A DNA stretch of 64,000 bases from Pseudomonas sp. Irchel s3h17 (lineage in GTDB: Bacteria > Pseudomonadota > Gammaproteobacteria > Pseudomonadales > Pseudomonadaceae). Below the pieces are notes generated by a model, which saw only the letters and a program-made list of their open reading frames with translations, ran no database searches and was not told where the DNA came from. This document shows, piece by piece, positions 14,861-23,913 of this stretch. The stretch is from contig NZ_FYDL01000013.1 of the NCBI RefSeq assembly GCF_900187505.1, positions 98,175-162,174 on the forward strand, written 5' to 3'. Position 1 is the stretch's first letter, and every line of letters begins with the position of its first letter. A program made the translations under genes and the position numbers.

Positions 14861-16780
14861 ATGAATAGCTGGTTCGCCAATATCAGCGTCAACCTGAAGC
14901 TGGGCCTGGGTTTCGGCCTGGTGCTGGCCCTTACCTGCATCCTTGCCCTGACCGGCTGGACCAGCCTGGGCGGGCTGATCGACCGCAGCAACTGGATGAG
15001 CGACATCACCCAGCTCAACGCGAGCCTGACCAAACTGCGCATTACCCGCTTGCAATACATGCTGGCCAACGGCGACGAGACCGTGGCGCAGACCGTGCAA
15101 ACCTCCCTCGATGGCTTCAAGGCCCAACAGCAGTCCCTGCTGTCGAGCTTCAAGAGCCCTGAAAACCTCAAGCTGCTCAGGGAACAAAGCGCCGTCATCG
15201 ACGCCTACCAGCAATCCCTGAACAAGATGCGCAACGCCTACCGCACCGCCAACGCGGCGCGTCAGGCCATGGCTGAGAACGCCGAAGGCGCCAACACCCT
15301 GATCAACGACATCAACACCCGCGCGCGGCAGATGCCGCTGAGCGATGAGCGCTTCGAACAGTTCCAGGTCATCACCGAAGCCAAGGAGCAGTTCTTGCTC
15401 GCCCGCTACGAAGTACGGGGCTACACCGCCGACAGCAACCCGGCCACCGAGCAAAAGGCCGCGGTACAACTGGACGCGGCCATTGCCAGCCTAAAGGTGC
15501 TGAACAGCCACTTCGCCGACACTCAGCCAGACGCCTTGCGCCAGCTCGAACGCGTACTGACCAGCTACCGCAGTGCGTTGCAGGCCTATAAGGCTGCCAA
15601 CCGTGAAGCCGTCCAGGCTCGTCAGGAAATGACAGTCCAGGGCAGTGACATCGTCAGCCGCAGCGACACGCTGTATCAGATCCAGCTGGATCGCCGCGAC
15701 ACCGAAAGCGCCCGTGCGCGCACCCTGCAACTGATCAGCACCCTGCTGGCCTTGCTGGTGGGCGTGCTGGCGGCCGTGGTCATCACCCGGCAGATCACCC
15801 GTCCGCTGCGCGAAACCCTGGCGGTGGTCGAGCGCATCGCCAGCGGCGACCTGACCCAGGACGTGCGCGTGACTCGCCGCGACGAACTCGGCGTGCTGCA
15901 ACAAGGCATCGCCCGCATGGGGGTGACCCTGCGCGACCTGATCAGCGGCATTCGCGATGGCGTGACCCAGATCGCCAGCGCCGCAGAAGAACTGTCCGCC
16001 GTCACCGAAGAAACCAGCGCCGGGGTCAACAGCCAGAAGGTGGAAACCGATCAGGTGGCCACCGCGATGCACGAAATGACCGCCACCGTGCAGGAGGTCG
16101 CGCGCAACGCCGAGCAAGCCTCGCAAGCGGCCGCCGCGGCTGACTGTGAAGCCCGTGACGGTGACAAGGTGGTCAACCAGGCGATCACCCAGATCGAACG
16201 CCTGGCCAGCGAGGTGGTGCGTTCCACCGAAGCCATGACCGTACTGCAACAGGAAAGCGACAAGATCGGCAGCGTCATGGACGTGATCAAGGCCGTGGCC
16301 GAACAGACCAACCTGCTGGCGCTCAACGCCGCCATTGAAGCGGCGCGCGCCGGTGAAGCCGGTCGTGGCTTTGCCGTGGTGGCTGACGAAGTCCGTGGCC
16401 TGGCCCAGCGCACGCAGAAGTCCACCGAGGAAATCGAAGGCCTGGTTGCCGCGCTACAGAACGGTACCCAGCAAGTGGCGACCGTGATGAACAACAGCCG
16501 CAGCCTGACCGACAGCAGCGTCGAGCTGACCCGCAAGGCCGGCGCGTCACTGGAGAACATCACCCGCACGGTGTCGAACATTCAGTCGATGAACCAGCAG
16601 ATTGCCGCCGCAGCCGAGCAGCAAAGTGCGGTGGCCGAAGAAATCAGCCGCAGCATCATCAACGTGCGCGACGTCTCCGAACAGACCGCCGCCGCCAGCG
16701 ATGAAACCGCGGCGTCCAGCGTTGAACTGGCGCGCCTGGGCAATCAGTTGCAGATGATGGTCAGCCACTTCCGCGTCTGA
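14861..16780 (+). CDS. methyl-accepting chemotaxis protein with a helical bimodular (HBM) sensor
   Basis: The 639 residues comprise TM1 (about 12-32), an all-helical periplasmic domain of about 250 residues, TM2 (about 290-310), HAMP (about 311-363) and a cytoplasmic signalling hairpin. The hairpin tip is EQTNLLALNAAIEAARAGE. The long helical sensor is of the HBM type known from P. putida McpS, which binds TCA-cycle acids, and McpQ, which binds citrate. A good GGAGGA precedes the ATG. It senses small ligands in the periplasm and controls CheA; ligand prediction beyond organic acids is not justified. A REPIN follows immediately downstream. Confidence 0.9.
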   Translation: MNSWFANISVNLKLGLGFGLVLALTCILALTGWTSLGGLIDRSNWMSDITQLNASLTKLRITRLQYMLANGDETVAQTVQTSLDGFKAQQQSLLSSFKSPENLKLLREQSAVIDAYQQSLNKMRNAYRTANAARQAMAENAEGANTLINDINTRARQMPLSDERFEQFQVITEAKEQFLLARYEVRGYTADSNPATEQKAAVQLDAAIASLKVLNSHFADTQPDALRQLERVLTSYRSALQAYKAANREAVQARQEMTVQGSDIVSRSDTLYQIQLDRRDTESARARTLQLISTLLALLVGVLAAVVITRQITRPLRETLAVVERIASGDLTQDVRVTRRDELGVLQQGIARMGVTLRDLISGIRDGVTQIASAAEELSAVTEETSAGVNSQKVETDQVATAMHEMTATVQEVARNAEQASQAAAAADCEARDGDKVVNQAITQIERLASEVVRSTEAMTVLQQESDKIGSVMDVIKAVAEQTNLLALNAAIEAARAGEAGRGFAVVADEVRGLAQRTQKSTEEIEGLVAALQNGTQQVATVMNNSRSLTDSSVELTRKAGASLENITRTVSNIQSMNQQIAAAAEQQSAVAEEISRSIINVRDVSEQTAAASDETAASSVELARLGNQLQMMVSHFRV

Positions 16781-16820
16781 TCCCCCGAGACGAGGGCGGC
16801 CACTGTGCCGCCCTTGCTCT

Positions 16821-16950
16821 GTGGCGAGCGAGCTTGCTCGCGCTGGTGCGCGAAGCGCGCCCAACAAGACGATTGCAGTCTTTCAGATAACACCCGGTGA
16901 GCGGTTTTGGGGCTGCTGCGCAGCCCAGCGCGAGCAAGCTCGCTCGCCAC
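16821..16950. repeat. REPIN (REP doublet), GAGCGAGC variant
   Basis: Two inverted REP sequences, GTGGCGAGCGAGCTTGCTCG at 16821 and its complement ending at 16950, flank a 130-bp element. A pair of inner stems (GCGCGAAGCGCGC and GCTGCGCAGC) lies between them. It sits in the 393-bp space between the convergent chemoreceptor and DUF1329 genes, which otherwise shows only a half REP at 17061. REPINs are non-autonomous elements moved by RAYT transposases. Confidence 0.9.
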
Positions 16951-17060
16951 AGGGTATTCCGCAGTCCGCCATTGACGAGCGCAGCCATGTGATCAGACTG
17001 TTGCTCCCACAAAGGGTGTGCACGCACTCACGCCGCTCAATCAAGCGTGAACGCTGTCTC

Positions 17061-17085
17061 CGTGGCGAGTAAGCTCGCTCGTCAC
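17061..17085. repeat. single degenerate REP sequence
   Basis: CGTGGCGAGTAAGCTCGCTC followed by GTCAC is an imperfect REP palindrome related to the REPIN 110 bp away. It has no inverted partner, so it looks like a decayed half element. Confidence 0.65.
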
Positions 17086-17173
17086 AGCATTTACGCTCGG
17101 TGTTCCCACGCCTTGACGCGAGCAACCGGTCGATGCCCGATTGCTCACGATGAACTCAAGCACACCCCGTCTC

Positions 17174-18547
17174 TTACCGCGTCCCGCGTTGACGCAAGGC
17201 CGACGGCATGAAATACGCGTCCTCTGGCACCGGCTGGGCGAAGTCCACGGTTTGCGTCTCTTCGTTATCCAGGTTCTGTACGTAGTAACGCCGCGCCTGC
17301 AGGTCGTGGAACACGTCCATTGCGCTCCAGGTCGTCGGCAGGTCGTAGAAGTTCTTCAGGTAGCCCATCGACACCCGCCACAGCTCCCCTCGCCCGTCGT
17401 ACTGGTCCACCACCGCGGCGCCCCAGCTGTCTTCGTCGAGAAACAGCACGCGCTTGGAGTAGATGTGTCGCGAGCCCGGCTTGAGCGTGCCTTCCACCAC
17501 CCAGACCCGGTGCAACTCATAACGGGTGTACTGCGGGTTGAGGTGCCCCGGCTTGAGCAAGTCCGCGTACTTCACCTCGGGACTGCCGACCTTGTAGTTG
17601 TTGTAGGGAATGTAGACCTCTTTCTTGCCGACCAGCTTCCAGTCGTAACGGTCCGGCGAGCCGTTGAACAGGTCGGTATCGTCCGCCGTGCGCAGGCCGT
17701 CCGACGACGCGATCGGGGTGTCATACGCCAGGTTCGGCGCACGGCGCACGCGGCGCTGGCCGGCGTCGTAGACCCAGGCCTGACGCGGGTCCTTGAGCTG
17801 GTCCAGGGTCTCGTGCACCAACGCCGCGCCGCCCGCCAGGCGGGCCGGGCTCTTCACGAAGGCCAGGTAGTAGAACAGGATGTTCTTCAGGTCCGCGTAC
17901 TGCCCGCCCGGACGGTAGTAGGTGAACATCCCCTCCTGCTGCGAGGTCACCAGGGCGAAGCTGCCGTTACGTTGTACCGGCGCTTCGGACGCGCGGCGGA
18001 CCACGTAGATCCCGCGATAGCGGGTGATGTGGTTCCACAGCGCCTCGACACCGTCCTTCGGCACCGGGAACGGCACGCCACCATAGGCATCGGAAAAGCC
18101 GTTGCCGCCGTCAAGCAGCTTGGCGCTGGTGGCGTTCTTGAAGGTGTTGTCATACAGCCACTGCGGCGCGGAACCCGAGCGGCGACTGGTGTACACCGGC
18201 ATCTGGAAAGTGTCGGGGTAACTGTTGAACAGCGCGATCTGGCCCGCACTGAGCTGAGCCTTGTACTGCTCGAGGTTGGCCTTGGTGATGGTGAACAACG
18301 GCTTGTCGCCCGGGAACGGGTCCAGGTGATGCTGGCCTGGGGTATAGCCCTTGGGGGCCTGGGTAATGCCGCCGTCCCAGGCCGGAATGGTGCCGGCCGC
18401 ATTACCGCCACGCTCGGCGCCCAGCGGCGTCAACGCGGACTTGAGTTGTTGGGCTTGCTGAGGGGACAGGGCAGCCAGCGCGCTGCCAGCCGCCAGGCTC
18501 AGGACCAGGGCCAACGTGGTCTTGATCAGTCGCGGTGTGTGAAGCAT
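17174..18547 (-). CDS. DUF1329 periplasmic / outer-membrane-associated protein
   Basis: The precursor is 457 residues with a signal peptide (LALVLSLAAGSALA, cleavage after ALA near residue 25). The remainder matches DUF1329, a beta-rich LolA/LolB-like fold; examples are GTIPAWDGGI near residue 60 and RSGSAPQWLYDNT. ATG 18547 has GGAGA seven bases upstream. DUF1329 genes nearly always accompany a DUF1302 gene, as here (18607-20577), and the pair is thought to handle hydrophobic envelope molecules, without an established reaction. It is the last gene of a three-gene unit. Family is certain, function unknown. Confidence 0.85.
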   Translation of the reverse strand: MLHTPRLIKTTLALVLSLAAGSALAALSPQQAQQLKSALTPLGAERGGNAAGTIPAWDGGITQAPKGYTPGQHHLDPFPGDKPLFTITKANLEQYKAQLSAGQIALFNSYPDTFQMPVYTSRRSGSAPQWLYDNTFKNATSAKLLDGGNGFSDAYGGVPFPVPKDGVEALWNHITRYRGIYVVRRASEAPVQRNGSFALVTSQQEGMFTYYRPGGQYADLKNILFYYLAFVKSPARLAGGAALVHETLDQLKDPRQAWVYDAGQRRVRRAPNLAYDTPIASSDGLRTADDTDLFNGSPDRYDWKLVGKKEVYIPYNNYKVGSPEVKYADLLKPGHLNPQYTRYELHRVWVVEGTLKPGSRHIYSKRVLFLDEDSWGAAVVDQYDGRGELWRVSMGYLKNFYDLPTTWSAMDVFHDLQARRYYVQNLDNEETQTVDFAQPVPEDAYFMPSALRQRGTR

Positions 18548-18606
18548 GGACATTCTCCGAAATAAAGGCAGGGCGGCATCGCCCGCAAGCCAAGGGGCCT
18601 GAACAC

Positions 18607-20577
18607 TCACAGGAAGTACTTGAGGTTGAAGCCAACGTTGTCACGGTCGCGAATACCGTTGTTCTGGCCACCGCCGTAGAACTCGGTGTACTGCAGTTCG
18701 GCCTCCAGCTTGTTCTGGTAGTTGGCCTTGACCCCCAGGGTGTAGGCCTTGCGCCCCTCGATGGTGTTGCCCGCCTGATAGCTGTTGCCCTTGAAGTCAT
18801 CCTTGTAGACGACATAAGGCGAGACGTTGACCCCGGCATACACGTCGTTCCAGGTGCCGTTGAACATCGCGGTGTAGCTGTAGGAGTTACGGTTGACCTG
18901 GTCAGCACGATCCCCGCCGGACACATAGGAATAGTTGCCGGTCCCAGCGTAATAGCGCGTGCTGCCATCAAAGGCGGTGTACTGCAGGTCGCTGCCGCGC
19001 AAATGTTCGGAAGCCAGTTCGAACACGCCGAACAGGGAGTCGAAGGACAGGTTCGGGCCAAAGTTGTAGATACTGCCCAGGGAGGTGTTGAACGATTCCA
19101 CCCGCTCACCGTTGTTGATCTGGCTGTCGAGCTGGACCATCTGTCCGCCGATGTTGATGGTCTGGCCGGCCGCCGCCGCAGCGGCGCCATTGGCCAGGTC
19201 GCCGATCAGGTCGTTGGTGGCCGCGACGCCGATGGGCAAGTTGGGCCGATAGGCCACTTCGCCAAACACCGACGCCTGGCCCAGGGTGGTGTTGAAGCTG
19301 AAGCCGTACATGCGAATGTCTTCGGCGTAGCGCCGATGCGCCTGAATGCTGCCCAGCACGTCCACGGTGGCCAGGCCGTTGGCCAGTTCCCCGGCCTGGC
19401 TGCCGGCCACCCCGGCCAACAGATTGGTCAGGGCATCCATGTCGATACCCTGGTAACCGCCCAGGTCAGCAGAGATCGTCGGCTCCTTGGCGTGGTAGTT
19501 GACCAGGTACACGCCGAATTCGGTGCTGTTGAGCTCCTCGGCGATGTAGCGAAAGGCGAAGCCGAACTGACCATCGTTGCGGGCGTTGTAGTCCTTGCCC
19601 ACGGAAGCCACTTTGAGGGTATTGCCGAACGCCGGCGTCACGCCGTTGGCGTACAGGCCGGTGGTCCCCAGCACCTGGCTCAATACCGGGTTGTTGCCCA
19701 GCGCGCTGTACAGATCGATCACGTTGCCGAAGCCGGGCACCGGCGTATCCAGCGCGGTGCCGGTGAAGTTGTTGTAGGCGGTGTTGCCGCCGTCGGCGAA
19801 CAGATCGGTCTGGGAGTAGAAGGTGCCGACCGGGTCGATGCGGGTTTCCTTCCAGTTCGTCTGGTAGAAACTTTCCATCGTCAGGTTGTCGCTCAAGCCG
19901 ATGTTGAAGCTGACTGCCTCTACCGGCATCAGCACTTCCTTGACCTCGGCCCCCGGCAACCGATACTTGGCCGCGTCCACCGGGTTGGTGGTGTTGACCC
20001 CGCCGCGATAGAAAATCCCCTCGCCCCAGTTGAACACCTGGCGCCCCAGGCGTGCCGTCACCGGCATCGCGGCCACGTCCCAATTGCCATAGATATAGGC
20101 GTCGAGCATCTCTACCCGGCTGCCGGCGATGTCACGGGTCTGATCGGTGAAGTGGTCGTCGTTGGGGTAGCTCTGGCTCGGTTGCGAGGGGCTGTTGTTG
20201 CGGTAGTAATCGTTGCGCTTGTCCATCAGTTGGGTGTCATAGAACGCGGTGCCGCGCATGAACATCCCGTAGTTCTGATAGTTGGCCTCCAGCTCCGAGG
20301 TGATCTTGTACACCTCGGAAACCAGCCCGGTATCGAAGTTGCGATTACCGTCGTTGGTGTTGACGTCATCGTTGCTCTTGTCCCGGCCCTGCACCCGCCA
20401 CAGGCGGCCATAGGACAAGGTGCTGTCGAACGAACCGGTCACCTCTTTGTCCAGCAGGCTGAACTCCATGGCCTGCACGCCATCGACGACGCACACTTGC
20501 AGCAGCCCTGCCAACCCTATCCCCGCCGACAGCGTGCCCGGCACCTTCGCGCTGGACAGGCGTGATCGAATGCTCAT
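18607..20577 (-). CDS. DUF1302 outer-membrane protein
   Basis: The precursor is 656 residues with a signal peptide ending near DGVQA (residue 36). The rest is rich in alternating strands, Asn, Gly, Tyr and Phe, and ends NVGFNLKYFL, as expected for an outer-membrane beta-barrel. It matches DUF1302, the usual partner of DUF1329. ATG 20577 has GGGAGG a few bases upstream. The 59-bp gap to the DUF1329 gene and 64-bp gap to the upstream phospholipase-like gene indicate one operon. Possible role: transport or anchoring of lipids or hydrophobic substrates across the outer membrane, which is inference. Confidence 0.85.
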   Translation of the reverse strand: MSIRSRLSSAKVPGTLSAGIGLAGLLQVCVVDGVQAMEFSLLDKEVTGSFDSTLSYGRLWRVQGRDKSNDDVNTNDGNRNFDTGLVSEVYKITSELEANYQNYGMFMRGTAFYDTQLMDKRNDYYRNNSPSQPSQSYPNDDHFTDQTRDIAGSRVEMLDAYIYGNWDVAAMPVTARLGRQVFNWGEGIFYRGGVNTTNPVDAAKYRLPGAEVKEVLMPVEAVSFNIGLSDNLTMESFYQTNWKETRIDPVGTFYSQTDLFADGGNTAYNNFTGTALDTPVPGFGNVIDLYSALGNNPVLSQVLGTTGLYANGVTPAFGNTLKVASVGKDYNARNDGQFGFAFRYIAEELNSTEFGVYLVNYHAKEPTISADLGGYQGIDMDALTNLLAGVAGSQAGELANGLATVDVLGSIQAHRRYAEDIRMYGFSFNTTLGQASVFGEVAYRPNLPIGVAATNDLIGDLANGAAAAAAGQTINIGGQMVQLDSQINNGERVESFNTSLGSIYNFGPNLSFDSLFGVFELASEHLRGSDLQYTAFDGSTRYYAGTGNYSYVSGGDRADQVNRNSYSYTAMFNGTWNDVYAGVNVSPYVVYKDDFKGNSYQAGNTIEGRKAYTLGVKANYQNKLEAELQYTEFYGGGQNNGIRDRDNVGFNLKYFL

Positions 20578-20641
20578 TGTGTGTTCCTCCCTTCCCTGCT
20601 GATCTTGTTGTTTTTGTGTCCGCGCGCCCTCGCCCGATGGC

Positions 20642-21955
20642 TCAAGGTGCAGCGGTATCGCTCTGGGCCGGGGCCAGGCCAGCACCGACATAGATCCGGC
20701 TATGAGCCCCGAAATGCCCCAGCAGTTGGAACAGTTGCTGATTGAGTGCCGGGTGGTCGAACGCTTCGGGCTGCAACTGGTTGCCGGTGCTGAAGCTCAG
20801 GGTGGCCGGGGTTGCGCTCAGCCATTGCCCGATCGCAGCATCAAACTCAGCGGCCTGGGCGACGGACTGGGCGCTGACGACCTCGCGCAGGTAGTCCACC
20901 GAATACGGCGGGTAAGTGGCGTCTTCGCGGGTGTCGACGTAGGCGCTGAGCATCGGGTGCGCCTGGCCTGCGCGCAGCAGGCGGTGGAGCCAGGCGAACT
21001 GGTACTTCTCCACCTCGGTGTGCCGGGTGGCGACCCGCTCGATGGCCTCGTGCTTGTCGCTGTCATAGCCGGCCAGGGCCTTGGCCTCCATCAACAGCAT
21101 GCTGTCGAGCTCGACACCCGGCAGCGGTTTGGCGTGATACGGCTGGGTCAGGTCCTGAACGTAGTGCAGGCCCCAACCGAGAAAGCGATAGCCCCAGTAG
21201 GCATGCCCCGTGGCGAAGGCCAGGCGCGACAAGCTCAGGTATTGGTAGGCTCGCCAGTCCGGCCAACTGCGCTGCAGAAATCCGGCGGCGGCGTACACCA
21301 CCGGGCTCTCATGGAAAAAGCCCATGTGGAACGGCGCCTGGGAGCTGTACTGGAAACGCGGATCGCCAAAAGGCTGCGGGCCGAAGCCGTATAGCGCGGC
21401 CACGTCACCTGGGTTGTCACTGAACAGGTTGATGTCGTGACCGTAGTCCGGTTCGTCGGCGGCGCTGGCGAGCACCGCCACGGGCGATACCTGTTCCCCG
21501 GCCGTCAGGCGGATGAAACGCTGCTGGTTCCAGGGCGAGCGGGTTTGCTCGACCATTACTTGCTCGGCCTTCAGTTGCTCACCCGCCACCGGGGTTTGCC
21601 CCGGCATCGGCTGGATCACCATGGCCAGGTGGATCTGCGGATTGACCCGCAAGGCGCTGAGAAATGCCTGTCGCAGATTGTCCCCGGGCACGGGCGGCAA
21701 CTTGAGGTTGTCCGGGCGCGGCGGATATTCGGGAAAGTGCTGCCGGGCGAAGCGCTCCTGCTCCTCCAATAGTTCGCTCACGCCTGCGTACTGCTGGGCG
21801 AGAAACTGCTCCAGCGGTTCGACCTCGACCGGCGGTGCGTCGCGCAAGACGGCCAGGTCCTGCAGCGCCAGGTAGCTGCCCACTGTATGGTTGGACCAGC
21901 CCCAGGCCGTGGGGGCAGCCGCGCCGAGCAGCAGCAGGAGAAACGTCAGCTTCAT
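20642..21955 (-). CDS. secreted zinc-dependent phospholipase C / P1-nuclease-like protein
   Basis: The precursor is 437 residues. The signal peptide ends in TAWG, exposing mature Trp20 in WSNHTVGSYL. In this superfamily (B. cereus PLC, P1 nuclease) the N-terminal Trp and a following His bind zinc. Further ligands are visible in EPDYGHDINLF and LGWGLHYVQDLTQPYHAKPL, the H-x3-D...H arrangement. It therefore probably cleaves phosphoesters in the periplasm or outside the cell. It is the first gene of the operon with DUF1302 and DUF1329, suggesting that the three act on a phospholipid or a hydrophobic phosphoester. Substrate unknown. Confidence 0.75.
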   Translation of the reverse strand: MKLTFLLLLLGAAAPTAWGWSNHTVGSYLALQDLAVLRDAPPVEVEPLEQFLAQQYAGVSELLEEQERFARQHFPEYPPRPDNLKLPPVPGDNLRQAFLSALRVNPQIHLAMVIQPMPGQTPVAGEQLKAEQVMVEQTRSPWNQQRFIRLTAGEQVSPVAVLASAADEPDYGHDINLFSDNPGDVAALYGFGPQPFGDPRFQYSSQAPFHMGFFHESPVVYAAAGFLQRSWPDWRAYQYLSLSRLAFATGHAYWGYRFLGWGLHYVQDLTQPYHAKPLPGVELDSMLLMEAKALAGYDSDKHEAIERVATRHTEVEKYQFAWLHRLLRAGQAHPMLSAYVDTREDATYPPYSVDYLREVVSAQSVAQAAEFDAAIGQWLSATPATLSFSTGNQLQPEAFDHPALNQQLFQLLGHFGAHSRIYVGAGLAPAQSDTAAP

Positions 21956-22133
21956 GGGCTTTTTGATCTTATTGGATGAGCACAGGGACTGAGCCTAACA
22001 ACCGCCCCAGGCCATGGCACTGTCCAATCTCGCCAAAAAAACTCTCCGATAGCGCCACGGCAGACAGGCAAAAAGCGCCAGCCAGAGCGCCATGCTGTTC
22101 AATTCAGAAACGCTTGAAGCGAGTGCGAGGCCC

Positions 22134-22263
22134 GTGGCGAGCGAGCTTGCTCGCGCTGGTGCGCGAAGCGCGCCCAACAAAGCGACTGCGGTCTTTCAGA
22201 ACGAACTCGGCGATCGTTTTTGGGGCTGCTGTGCAGCCCAGCGCGAGCAAGCTCGCTCGCCAC
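22134..22263. repeat. REPIN, GAGCGAGC variant, second copy
   Basis: The 130-bp element has the same ends and inner stems as the copy at 16821-16950 (GTGCGCGAAGCGCGCCCAAC is shared). It lies in the 371-bp gap between the phospholipase-like gene and the end of the FGGY kinase gene. Nothing else is recognised in that gap. Confidence 0.9.
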
Positions 22264-22326
22264 GGGGGATGTATCGAGCAACCCTATCCTTGACTGAACA
22301 GCTCGCTAACGCCCGTGAAACCGTCT

Positions 22327-23892
22327 TCAGGCCGGGTAGCCGGTGATCTGCCGGATGCTTTGGTACAAGGGCTTGAGCTGACGGTACATGCGCAGGTACA
22401 CCTCGTTGTACAACCGCTGATAGATCTGCTGCGCCTCGGGCCTGGGCATGAACACCTCGCCGACCCGGGTCATGCCGGCAATGGCCGAGGGGAAGTCCGG
22501 ATACAACCCAAGCCCCACCGCACAGGCAATCGCAGCCCCCAGGCCGGAGGCTTCGTAGACATGGGGGCGCTCCGCCGGCAGGCCAAAAATGTCTGCGGTC
22601 AGTTGCATCGCCGCATCGCTCTGGGAGCCGCCACCGGCCACCCGCAAGCGCTCGATGGTGACGTTCGTGCGCTTCTCGATGCGCTCCTTGCCCTGGCGCA
22701 AGGCATAGGCCAGCCCCTCGAGGATCGCCCGATAGATGTGCGCCCGGGTGTGCACGTCGCCAAAGCCGATCATCGCCCCCTTGGCTTCCACACCCGGCTC
22801 ACGGATACCCGGCGACCAGTACGGCTGCAGCATCAGGCCCATGGAGCCCGGTGGCACCGCATTGACCAGCGCATCGAACAGTTGCTCCGGCTCCACGCCC
22901 TGTTCCTTGGCCTGCTGCATTTCCCGCAGGCCAAACTCGTTCTTGAACCAGCTGACCATCCAGTAGCCGCGATAAATCATTACCTCGCAGTGGTAGTGAT
23001 CCGGCATCGCCGCCGGGTAAGGCGGGATCAGCGGGATGATTTCCCGGTAGCGCGAACGGGTAGTGGTGATCGTCGCGGTGGTGCCATACGACAGGCACAC
23101 CGTTTTCTCGTCGAGCACACCGGCGCCCAGCACTTCGCAGGCCTTGTCGGCACCGGCGGCGATCAGTGGCAAGCCCTCGGGAATGCCGGTATGCCGACTG
23201 GCCTCGGCGCTGATGTGGCCCAGGGTTTCACCGGGTTTGTACAGACCCGGCAGTTGCTCGGGGCGCACCGCCAGCGCCTGCCATTTCCAGTCGGCGGGCG
23301 CGGCCCAGCGCAGACGCTTGAAGTCGAACGGCAGGTAGCCCACGCAGCAGCCCACCGAGTCGACAAAACGCCCGCACAGGCGGTGAGTGAGAAACCCCGA
23401 AAGCAGCAGGAATTTGTCGGTGGCCGCCCACACCTCGGGTTGGTGGCGAGCGACCCAGTTGGCCTCGGCCTGGGCGCGAAAATAGTCCACGGTGGCTTGC
23501 GCGCCGACCAGCTTGAACAGCCAGCCCCAGGGTCCCTTGATCCCGCCTTCGACCTCGGTCTGGCGCTGGTCGAGCCACAGAATCGCCGGTCGCAAGGCCT
23601 TGCCCTGGGCATCGACGTTGATCAGGGTGCCGCGCTGGGTGGTCAGGGACACACCGCCAATCTGCTGGCGATCGATACCGGTCTGCTGCCACAACTGCTG
23701 GCAGGCCTCCCCCAGTTTGGCCCAGTAATAGTCCGGGTCCTGCTCGGCCCAGCCGGGCTGGGTCGAGTAATAGGCCTGCAACTCGACCTTGCCTTTGCCC
23801 AGCAGATTGCCCTGCAGGTCGAACAGCAAGGCGCGTACGCTTTGGGTGCCATTGTCGATTGCCAACAGGTAGCGCTTGTTCTGGTTATCCAT
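22327..23892 (-). CDS. FGGY-family carbohydrate kinase
   Basis: This is a 521-residue cytoplasmic kinase. The N-terminal phosphate-binding loop is YLLAIDNGTQSVRALLFD, the substrate/hinge region includes CLSYGTTATI, and the C-terminal ATP site is VAGGGSQSDAAMQL. FGGY kinases phosphorylate polyols and sugars such as glycerol, xylulose and erythritol. The gene is the third in a unit behind a GlpD-like dehydrogenase and an AGPS-like FAD enzyme, so the substrate is likely a polyol whose phosphate is then oxidised. ATG 23892 is preferred over an in-frame start at 23913 because it aligns with the family N-terminus. EryA-like erythritol kinase is an alternative label. Confidence 0.82.
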   Translation of the reverse strand: MDNQNKRYLLAIDNGTQSVRALLFDLQGNLLGKGKVELQAYYSTQPGWAEQDPDYYWAKLGEACQQLWQQTGIDRQQIGGVSLTTQRGTLINVDAQGKALRPAILWLDQRQTEVEGGIKGPWGWLFKLVGAQATVDYFRAQAEANWVARHQPEVWAATDKFLLLSGFLTHRLCGRFVDSVGCCVGYLPFDFKRLRWAAPADWKWQALAVRPEQLPGLYKPGETLGHISAEASRHTGIPEGLPLIAAGADKACEVLGAGVLDEKTVCLSYGTTATITTTRSRYREIIPLIPPYPAAMPDHYHCEVMIYRGYWMVSWFKNEFGLREMQQAKEQGVEPEQLFDALVNAVPPGSMGLMLQPYWSPGIREPGVEAKGAMIGFGDVHTRAHIYRAILEGLAYALRQGKERIEKRTNVTIERLRVAGGGSQSDAAMQLTADIFGLPAERPHVYEASGLGAAIACAVGLGLYPDFPSAIAGMTRVGEVFMPRPEAQQIYQRLYNEVYLRMYRQLKPLYQSIRQITGYPA

Positions 23893-23913
23893 GGAGCTCT
23901 CTTCAATGGGCAT

